Positions 1 to 4,700 of a stretch of DNA of 5,968 bases are shown here, piece by piece. The stretch comes from Epulopiscium sp. Nele67-Bin004 (GTDB taxonomy: Bacteria; Bacillota_A; Clostridia; Lachnospirales; Cellulosilyticaceae). The first letter of the stretch is position 1. Each line of letters opens with the position of its first letter. The notes below the pieces were generated by a model. It made no database searches. It saw nothing but the letters and a program-made list of their open reading frames with translations, and was not told the origin of the DNA. Made by a program: the position numbers and the translations under genes. The DNA lies in contig LNZQ01000225.1 in assembly GCA_002007315.1 (NCBI GenBank), forward strand, positions 1 through 5,968. The letters are read 5' to 3'.

Positions 1-113
1 CCTGCAAAACTTACCACAAAATCTATCAAGATTTTTTTGTCTTGATACTCTGCCGTTCCTAATAGTAGCACTTTGAACATCAAATCTTCTGTAAAGTCTA
101 TTGTTAGTTTCAT
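1..113 (-). CDS. Rpn family nuclease/putative transposase, 5' end only (second tandem copy)
   Basis: Partial gene: the first 37 codons, starting at ATG 113-111 and running off the left edge of the window. The protein begins MKLTIDFTEDLMFKVLLLGT and differs from the complete Rpn protein upstream at one visible residue (A21 instead of G21). The FTEDLMFK stretch matches the D-x-x-FK element at the start of Rpn/PD-(D/E)XK nuclease-family proteins. The Shine-Dalgarno AGGTGG lies 7 to 8 nt before the ATG. The catalytic part lies outside the window, so whether this copy is intact cannot be judged. It sits 78 bp downstream of the complete Rpn gene, separated by that gene's terminator, and appears to be a paralogue made by tandem duplication. 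Confidence 0.85.
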   Translation of the reverse strand, partial: MKLTIDFTEDLMFKVLLLGTAEYQDKKILIDFVVSFA

Positions 114-120
114 CTTTTCA

Positions 121-151
121 CCACCTAATTTTATATTACTATATTAGGTGG
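121..151 (-). repeat. Inverted repeat over the Shine-Dalgarno of the second Rpn copy
   Basis: Perfect 9-bp arms CCACCTAAT (121-129) and ATTAGGTGG (143-151) flank a 13-bp AT-only loop. On the minus strand the downstream arm contains AGGTGG, the ribosome binding site of the Rpn copy that starts at 113. A transcript covering both arms could fold and hide that site. The same place in front of the complete copy (1168-1198) has lost the pairing because of four substitutions in the distal arm. It could alternatively be a protein-binding operator. Confidence 0.55.
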
Positions 152-162
152 ATGATTACAAC

Positions 163-186
163 AAAAAAGGTAGCCTAAGCCACCTT
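163..186 (-). terminator. Intrinsic terminator of the complete Rpn gene
   Basis: Read on the minus strand: AAGGTGGC, loop TTAG, then GCTACCTT. This is an 8-bp stem with one G-U pair, followed by a T-rich tail (the A run at 163-168 on the plus strand). It begins 5 bp past the stop codon at 192, so it ends the complete Rpn transcript before the second copy. Confidence 0.85.
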
Positions 187-191
187 AAATA

Positions 192-422
192 TTACAATGT
201 TTTTTTTAGTTCTTCTACAACTTGTAGCGGTAACTCTGTCATGCTCGCCACTACTTCCACTGGTATATCTTTTAACAACGCATTTTTAGCTACTTTTAGT
301 ATACCTTCCTCTCTTCCTTCTTCTCTTCCTTCCTCTCTCCCTATTTCTCTCCCTTGCTCAATTCCTATTTCTATTCCTTCTGCCAATAAATAATCTGCAT
401 TTGTTGGTTGTAATTTCGCCAT
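192..422 (-). CDS. Candidate intragenic small protein from the Rpn C-terminus (RpnS-like antitoxin)
   Basis: In-frame internal start at codon M247 of the Rpn gene, giving a 76-residue protein that begins MAKLQPTNADYLLAEG and ends at the same stop. The internal ATG (422-420) is preceded by a full AAGGAG Shine-Dalgarno at 437-432 with a 9 nt spacer, as good as the site of any annotated gene here. The nearby in-frame M237 has no such site. The product holds the GREE four-residue repeats plus the terminal helix and lacks all nuclease residues. In E. coli, rpn genes make such C-terminal small proteins from internal starts; they bind and block the full nuclease, through a dimerising helix that contains variable four-residue repeats. 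Assigning that role here is inference from gene layout. The SD could be fortuitous, since AAGGAG encodes K-E within KKDKEWYEM. Confidence 0.55.
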   Translation of the reverse strand: MAKLQPTNADYLLAEGIEIGIEQGREIGREEGREEGREEGILKVAKNALLKDIPVEVVASMTELPLQVVEELKKTL

Positions 423-1160
423 TTCATACCACTCCTTATCTTTCTTCAACATTAAATACAATTCATATATGCTTTTTTGTATCTCATCTTCTAAGTTTAA
501 TTCCCCTGTTGATAAAAAGTTTATCCACAATTTCAATCTATCATTCTTTTTGTAATAACTATTTTGCACAAGCTTTTTATCATTTATCGCTATTGATACC
601 GACTTTGCATGAGCATACGCTGGTTTATAAACATATCTATTTCCTTTTTTTACTCTTGTACATATCAAAGTTTCTACTACTGGCTCATCTAAGTATTGGG
701 GTATTTGCTGTTTTGGTAACAACCATAAATTTAGAGCATATCCCGTTTTTGAAAAATCTTTTGGATCGTTTTTTGTGTGAGTTATCGTTGTTGCTAGTTG
801 TCTACACATTCTATCTAACAAAAATTTTGGTGTACGTTTTTGCATCTCAATCGTAAACTCATCTAGTCTGCCATCTTCTCTTTTTATGTGGACTGTTATA
901 TCTGGTATCATTTTTTGTAACTGTTCTTCGATTTGTCTTGGTGTTAGTTTTTTGTTTTTTAATACTTTTAATACTTTTTTGCAGTCTACATATGGTAAAG
1001 TTTTTGGGATTATAATATCTTCAGCTTTTAGTTTTAATCCAAAAAAGCCTGCAAAACTTACCACAAAATCTATCAAGATTTTTTTGTCTTGATACTCCCC
1101 TGTTCCTAGTAGCAACACTTTGAACATCAAATCTTCTGTAAAGTCTATTGTTAGTTTCAT
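192..1160 (-). CDS. Rpn family recombination-promoting nuclease/putative transposase (PD-(D/E)XK)
   Basis: A complete 322-residue protein, close to the usual 300 or so residues of the family. It has the N-terminal FTEDLMFK element (residues 7-14), then IPDIT (D87) and IEMQ (E105-x-Q107), which together form the Rpn version of the PD-(D/E)XK nuclease core with Q in place of the final K. A region running to about residue 250 follows, with FLLDRMCRQL (113-122) in the position of the family's F-x-x-R...Y helix. Residues 262-286 carry glycine every fourth position (G-R-E-E repeats), followed by a short helical tail. E. coli members cut DNA, raise RecA-independent recombination and are now described as toxic phage-defence proteins; the 'transposase' label is historical. 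The start is supported by the Shine-Dalgarno AGGTGG, and transcription ends at a hairpin just past the stop. Catalytic residues look intact. Activity is inferred from the family. Confidence 0.9.
   Translation of the reverse strand: MKLTIDFTEDLMFKVLLLGTGEYQDKKILIDFVVSFAGFFGLKLKAEDIIIPKTLPYVDCKKVLKVLKNKKLTPRQIEEQLQKMIPDITVHIKREDGRLDEFTIEMQKRTPKFLLDRMCRQLATTITHTKNDPKDFSKTGYALNLWLLPKQQIPQYLDEPVVETLICTRVKKGNRYVYKPAYAHAKSVSIAINDKKLVQNSYYKKNDRLKLWINFLSTGELNLEDEIQKSIYELYLMLKKDKEWYEMAKLQPTNADYLLAEGIEIGIEQGREIGREEGREEGREEGILKVAKNALLKDIPVEVVASMTELPLQVVEELKKTL
303..377 (-). repeat. Degenerate 12-bp tandem repeat encoding G-x-E-x / GREE units
   Basis: Codons 262-286 of the Rpn gene encode glycine at every fourth residue: G262, G266, G270, G274, G278, G282, G286. 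The last three intervals are all G-R-E-E. On the plus strand this is a pyrimidine-rich run of near-identical 12-mers of the type CTTCCTTCTTCT. Because the unit is 12 bp, gain or loss of copies would keep the reading frame and change only helix length. The repeat lies in both the full Rpn protein and the candidate internal small protein. Confidence 0.85.
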
Positions 1161-1215
1161 CTTTTCACCACCTAATTTTATATTACTATATTAAGGGACT
1201 GATTACAACAAAAAA
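1048..1215. repeat. Direct repeat copy B: leader plus 5' end of the complete Rpn gene
   Basis: Partner of 1-168 at a constant offset of 1047 bp. It ends at the base of a different terminator hairpin, the one closing the GNAT-remnant operon. The shared block therefore starts immediately after a terminator in both places, which is the pattern expected if a unit of leader, rpn gene and hairpin was duplicated in tandem. Confidence 0.9.
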
Positions 1216-1239
1216 AGAAACGCCTGCTAGACGTTTCTT
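1210..1239 (-). terminator. Intrinsic terminator after the GNAT remnant
   Basis: On the minus strand the arms AAGAAACG and CGTTTCTT (1239-1232 and 1222-1215) pair perfectly over 8 bp, and U-G plus C-G pairs can extend the stem. A run of seven T follows. It lies 18 bp past the stop at 1258 and would close the transcript coming from the genes at higher coordinates. Confidence 0.9.
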
Positions 1240-1257
1240 ACAATATCTCGTTTAAAA

Positions 1258-1524
1258 TTAAGTTGATGCAAATTGCAAAACTTGATTATATACATATGCT
1301 TTAAATTCTTTAAATAAGTCATCATCAATTTTTGGTTCTGACATTATTTTGAGGGTGTGTGGTGTCGTTCCTTTTTGGTATGACGGGTGTACATAGTTAT
1401 GCCCTAATGCTGAAATTTGGTCTTGCAAGTTTCGTTGCTCAAATATAGGGAAACTAGTTCTGTAGATTTCGTATGCTTGCATAAACTCGGGGGTTGTTGG
1501 GTCTAAAATTCGTTGTAGTTTCAT
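1258..1524 (-). pseudogene. GNAT family N-acetyltransferase with internal in-frame deletion
   Basis: An 88-codon reading frame that joins the two ends of a GNAT acetyltransferase. Residues 1-43 (MKLQRILDPTTPEFMQAYEI, then YRTSFPIFEQR) look like the N-terminal strand and helix of a clostridial GNAT of about 170-190 residues. Residues 44-88 (YVHPSYQKGTTPHTLKIMSE and on) look like the C-terminal end, including the usual HPxYxKG...H.L..MS.P signature. The central acetyl-CoA-binding fold with the Q/RxxGxG/A loop is missing, about 90-100 residues, with the junction near 1390-1401. The protein cannot be an active acetyltransferase as seen. I start it at 1524 rather than the in-frame ATG at 1566, because family similarity begins there and AGGAG lies 11 nt upstream. 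It is last in its gene run and followed by a terminator. Confidence 0.72.
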
Positions 1525-1599
1525 TGGTTGAAAAACTCCTAGGCTTTTAATATAGAGTGTGATCAATATGTTTTATTTTATTCTATCAATCAAATATTT

Positions 1600-1887
1600 T
1601 TACATATCTTCCACATCTGTATCAATTATATACTCAATTGCTTCTAATTTAGCTACTATTTCTTCATCCGTATATCCTAAATTATTTAATAGTTGTATTG
1701 AGGCTAAATATCTCGTACTTAAAATTAATAATTGAGAATAATAATAAAATGCCTCCGAAAATAACATGTGAGCTGTCCATTCTGCCATATCCTCTTTGTG
1801 TTGTTCTATTTCTTCTAATTTTTCATCCAAAAATTCAACTGTATCTTCTATTGCCTGACCAACTGATTTAAATAAATCTTTAAACAT
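1600..1887 (-). CDS. Unrecognised small acidic helical protein
   Basis: 95 residues with no family I recognise. The N-terminal third (MFKDLFKSVGQAIEDTVEFL, then DEKLEEIEQHKED) is an amphipathic, strongly acidic helix likely to pack as a coiled coil. The middle (residues about 37-66) is richer in hydrophobic and aromatic residues (FYYYSQLLIL) and probably forms a helix in a bundle. The C-terminal part is again acidic (LEAIEYIIDTDVEDM). There is no signal peptide, no cysteine and no clear membrane span. The start has AAAGGAG 8 nt upstream. It begins 21 bp after the stop of the 375-residue protein and has no promoter of its own that I can see, so the two are probably co-transcribed and may work together. 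A partner, chaperone or immunity-type role would be a guess. Confidence 0.75.
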   Translation of the reverse strand: MFKDLFKSVGQAIEDTVEFLDEKLEEIEQHKEDMAEWTAHMLFSEAFYYYSQLLILSTRYLASIQLLNNLGYTDEEIVAKLEAIEYIIDTDVEDM

Positions 1888-1908
1888 CGTTTCTACTCCT
1901 TTATTATA

Positions 1909-3036
1909 TTAAGATAGCAATTTAGATTCAGTATATATCTGTTTTGCTGGTATTAAAATTTCTTTTTTAATTGTTGTTATATCATATAGAGTACTTAATT
2001 TGTCTATTACAGTAGGTTCTATATAATCGGTATCATTTACACAATGATAACAAAGTGATACACTTTCTGCCAAAGCATTTAACCCATGAGAAGGGTTTTT
2101 AAATACAATAGCCTGTGTAGTTTTCTTTCCTATATTAAATAAAGTTTTCTTGTTTCTTTCACGACGGTGTTCATAATGATCTTCAAGTGCTAAATGGCTC
2201 GATACCGCTTGTATCTTTGATATATTATCTAGCTTTATCCCAGATAAAATATCTAAAAAAGTAGTATTAACCAAGTTGAATTTTGTACACAACTCATGAC
2301 TATCATCCGCATATTGCCCATTCATATCTTTGATCAAATTTTTACTTCTTGTGCCTGAATATCCTAGCCAATCATATACCTCATATAAATTGTCTAAGTT
2401 TTTACTATTGTTCGTTTTTTTGTATATACCATACAAATTATAGGCTATTGTCTCTCTTGTAGCTTCATCAAAATTTATACTTTTTATGTCCAATAAACTC
2501 GTCGGTCTTTGAGTCATTTTCAACTTTGTTTTTTGCTTATCTTTTATCGGTAATGAATGTATAACTTTACTAAGATCACTATTTATCCTATTATTTGGTT
2601 TGTTTCCATTTTCTATATCTCCATAGTAAACCATTAATTGAACAATAGAGGTACTAACTGCCATATTTTCTTTATTTTCTAATGTTTTTTTAGCACCATA
2701 TCCTACTAAATGAGTTAATAAACTCGCCCCTATTCCCCACCAGAAAGTTTGACTTTCTCTTTCTTCAGTTAATTTCTGTTTTTTTGTATCAGATATATAG
2801 AAATTTTTTTCTACGACATTTAATGTTTTATCTTGCTTTTGTCTGATTTTTTTATCCGCCACTGAAACAGCATAATCTGTTGTTAAATTAGATAACGCTT
2901 CCAAACTTTCTTCATTAATACAGCTTGCAATGGTTCCAAATGGTGTAGCACCTGACTCAATGCTTATCATTTCATGGTTTTTTAGCCCTACGCCAATAAT
3001 ACTAGATACAGGGCTAATAATTACTTCATTATCCAT
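1909..3036 (-). CDS. Unrecognised 375-residue protein with one short hydrophobic segment
   Basis: I do not recognise this family. There is no signal peptide. Residues 1-60 are mixed, residues 61-97 are charged and probably helical (DKKIRQKQDKTLNVVEKNFY), and residues 98-114 form a glycine- and tryptophan-containing hydrophobic stretch (FWWGIGASLLTHLVGYG) that could insert in or lie on a membrane. The rest looks alpha-helical. Residues 194-238 (a Y-rich helix, then LYEVYDWLGYSG) faintly recall the helical repeat of TerB-like domains, but I cannot confirm that. Residues 284-300 are rich in charged residues (LEDHYEHRRERNKK). The start at 3036 follows AAAGGAG 8 nt upstream. It lies 40 bp after the secreted glycan-binding protein, without a terminator between, and 21 bp before the small acidic protein, so it is the middle of a likely operon. 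Confidence 0.8.
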   Translation of the reverse strand: MDNEVIISPVSSIIGVGLKNHEMISIESGATPFGTIASCINEESLEALSNLTTDYAVSVADKKIRQKQDKTLNVVEKNFYISDTKKQKLTEERESQTFWWGIGASLLTHLVGYGAKKTLENKENMAVSTSIVQLMVYYGDIENGNKPNNRINSDLSKVIHSLPIKDKQKTKLKMTQRPTSLLDIKSINFDEATRETIAYNLYGIYKKTNNSKNLDNLYEVYDWLGYSGTRSKNLIKDMNGQYADDSHELCTKFNLVNTTFLDILSGIKLDNISKIQAVSSHLALEDHYEHRRERNKKTLFNIGKKTTQAIVFKNPSHGLNALAESVSLCYHCVNDTDYIEPTVIDKLSTLYDITTIKKEILIPAKQIYTESKLLS

Positions 3037-3076
3037 ACATTTACTCCTTTATATCATTTGTAATTATTTAAATTCC

Positions 3077-4522
3077 TTAGTAAATCAAGTTGTAGTTCAT
3101 GATATCAACTTTTGATATACACGTATCGTTGTATTTTGTCCCTGCATACGTTTCTAATATCGTAACTTTCACATAGTCTGTAACTACAGGATTTTCCCAG
3201 TTTATCCCTTGTGGGTCTAATTCGTTATCGGCAAAATTTAATATACAAGATGAACCGTCTGAAAAATCTAATCTCGCCTTTTTAATTCGATTGTTAGCTA
3301 AATATAAATTTTCATTTGTCGTTAATCCGTTAGTCATAATAAAAGCTCTTATTTCTGTATTAGGTTGCAAATTAAATAAAATCCATTCCCCTACTCCATC
3401 ACCACTAACCCCTTCAACCCAAGCTGTTGAGTCGTCCCAATCTTGTGTTTTGTATGGGCTGTAATTATGATTGCCTTCATCTGCTAGTTGAGAAGATGCC
3501 ACAATGCTTGATGGTTCTATACCAAACGCACGGTCTGTCATAACCGAATACCAATGTTCTGCTGTATACTCTCTTATAGTTGGGTTATTTATAGACACAT
3601 AATTAGCAAGAATTTTCATTTCTCTAATATTGGTGTCACTAGCTTTGGCAGCACCTGCATAATATTCTAACAAAGTCACTTTTACATAGTCAGTATAAAC
3701 CTCATCAAATATTACTCCTTGATCCGTTATGTCTTTTAAATTTACAATTATAGAGGTGTTATTTGAAAATTCAAGCAATAGTTTTTTTGGTCTATCGTTT
3801 TCGGTATACTCAAAATGCCAGTCTTCACTAGATGCACCACCCCATATTTCTATACCCGTTATAGCTGTTGTGGTTGCAAAATCATATTGTATGCTATCTC
3901 CATTACTCATACCTATACCACTTTGACTATTTCCATCTGTTAAACCATTCAAATCTCCATATACACCTGAGGTTACTGATATTTTAGATGGCGTAACTGT
4001 ATTAAATGCTACATTGTTATTATATACTCCATCAAATTTTGACTCTGCATTATATTCAACAACATTTGTACTAACTTTCGCCAAATCCTCTATGCTAGAA
4101 TTTATCAACACCGTACTTGTTACGCTGTCCCACTCAACAGGAACATCAAATGCTTCTGAAACAAACCTTAAAGGTATCATTGTTGTACCATTTATCACTA
4201 CTGGTTCTGTTGTTAAGCTGGTAGCTTGTCCATTAATTTTGCCTGTCGCACTTCCTATTTGCATTTCTACAGACACATTCCCTTTTTCAACAACTATTTT
4301 TTGAGTCGATGAATCCCATTCTATATTAGCCCCTAGTTGCTCACTCACAACCCTAACTGGTACAAGGGTTGTCCCATTAGATTGTACAGGACTAACTGAC
4401 GAAATAACCTCTCCATTTATTATTAGATTTAAATTTATTGTGTTTGCTTGAGTTAATTCTGCCGTCAGTAGTGGTACGCCTAATATAACACCTGTTAACA
4501 CCAAATTCCTAAACTTTTTCAT
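3077..4522 (-). CDS. Secreted protein: copper-amine-oxidase-like N-terminal domain plus two NADase-type glycan-binding domains
   Basis: 481 residues. Residues 1-26 are a signal peptide (MKKFRNLVLTGVILGVPLLT, probable cleavage after LTQA). Residues 33-141 are the two halves of a copper-amine-oxidase-like N-terminal domain (PF07833 type), with the twin motifs NGTTLVPVRVVSEQLGANIE and NGTTMIPLRFVSEAFDVPVE; this is a cell-surface module in Clostridia and does not imply oxidase activity. Residues about 159-307 and 318-478 are two discoidin-like domains of the NADase-type glycan-binding class. The second has the full signature (DDSTAWVEGVSGDGVGEW, NNRIKKARLDFSDG, DTCIS); the first is a diverged copy sharing TDYVKVTLLE and YAG. 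The only cysteines, C426 and C468, both lie in the second domain and could form a disulfide. No enzyme domain is present. Start supported by GGAGGTG 6-7 nt upstream. Likely a surface or extracellular carbohydrate-binding protein. Confidence 0.85.
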   Translation of the reverse strand: MKKFRNLVLTGVILGVPLLTAELTQANTINLNLIINGEVISSVSPVQSNGTTLVPVRVVSEQLGANIEWDSSTQKIVVEKGNVSVEMQIGSATGKINGQATSLTTEPVVINGTTMIPLRFVSEAFDVPVEWDSVTSTVLINSSIEDLAKVSTNVVEYNAESKFDGVYNNNVAFNTVTPSKISVTSGVYGDLNGLTDGNSQSGIGMSNGDSIQYDFATTTAITGIEIWGGASSEDWHFEYTENDRPKKLLLEFSNNTSIIVNLKDITDQGVIFDEVYTDYVKVTLLEYYAGAAKASDTNIREMKILANYVSINNPTIREYTAEHWYSVMTDRAFGIEPSSIVASSQLADEGNHNYSPYKTQDWDDSTAWVEGVSGDGVGEWILFNLQPNTEIRAFIMTNGLTTNENLYLANNRIKKARLDFSDGSSCILNFADNELDPQGINWENPVVTDYVKVTILETYAGTKYNDTCISKVDIMNYNLIY

Positions 4523-4561
4523 TTGTACACCTCCAAAATTGTATTATTTTTTATAATTAAT

Positions 4562-4590
4562 ATTACAAAATAATAGTACCACAATTTCAA
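4562..4590 (-). promoter_or_regulatory. Sigma-A-type promoter for the glycan-binding protein operon
   Basis: On the minus strand TTGAAA (4590-4585) and TGTAAT (4567-4562) are separated by exactly 17 bp, each matching five of six consensus bases. A 12-base T run (minus strand; 4600-4589 as A on the plus strand) leads into the -35 box and may act as an UP-like element. The start codon is about 40 bp downstream. It sits between the terminator of the DUF4097 gene and the next coding region, where a promoter is expected. Confidence 0.55.
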
Positions 4591-4657
4591 AAAAAAAAAA
4601 TAGTAATAATAAACTAATATTTAATGGAAATTTATGTAATAAATATATAAATACACC

Positions 4658-4688
4658 AAAAAAGGGAACACCTTATCAATGTTCCCTT
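4658..4688 (-). terminator. Intrinsic terminator after the DUF4097 gene
   Basis: On the minus strand AAGGGAACA (4688-4680) pairs perfectly with TGTTCCCTT (4670-4662) around a 9-nt loop and runs into a stretch of six T. It starts 12 bp past the stop at 4701 and separates this operon from the glycan-binding operon. Confidence 0.92.
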
Positions 4689-4700
4689 GTATCTCACTAA

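Larger units (their letters stand above)
1..168. repeat. Direct repeat copy A: Rpn leader plus first 37 codons
   Basis: Matches 1048-1215 with ten mismatches and no internal gap. Six mismatches are packed into 51-68 and four into 147-152; the rest is identical. The segment covers the coding start, Shine-Dalgarno and leader, and the match stops at the base of the terminator hairpin, after the shared TTTTTTGTTGTAATC (minus strand). Copy A continues beyond the left edge. Confidence 0.9.

Noticed and set aside
301..377. CRISPR-like or regulatory short tandem repeat
   Set aside because: The 12-mers are contiguous, lie in frame in a coding region and encode a periodic helix. There are no spacers.
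401..856. Plus-strand open frame of 151 codons
   Set aside because: It lies wholly antisense to the well-supported Rpn gene, has no family resemblance or good Shine-Dalgarno, and its composition is that of a reverse-strand shadow. The same reasoning removes the other plus-strand frames at 148-393, 886-1092, 2930-3115, 3729-3926 and 4014-4304.
192..1160. Insertion sequence suggested by the 'putative transposase' name
   Set aside because: No terminal inverted repeats or target-site duplications are visible around either copy and there is no DDE transposase. Rpn proteins are nucleases, so I annotate no mobile element.
1179..1207. Possible promoter for the Rpn gene (TTGTAA, 17 bp, TAATAT on the minus strand), also present in the other copy
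   Set aside because: Each box matches only four of six consensus bases and the implied transcription start would fall on the Shine-Dalgarno. It is too weak to annotate, though its presence in both copies is noted.
1258..1566. Longer 102-residue form of the GNAT remnant starting at ATG 1566
   Set aside because: The extra 14 residues have no family similarity, and the ATG at 1524 has an AGGAG upstream and begins with the typical MKLQRI start.
3077..4522. NADase or copper amine oxidase enzyme
   Set aside because: Only the binding-type domains named after these enzymes are present. No NADase catalytic domain and no amine-oxidase catalytic domain exists in the 481 residues.
4589..4600. Run of twelve A as a phase-variation tract
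   Set aside because: It lies upstream of the -35 box and outside any coding region. It could affect promoter strength but gives no frame switching, and AT-rich genomes have many such runs.
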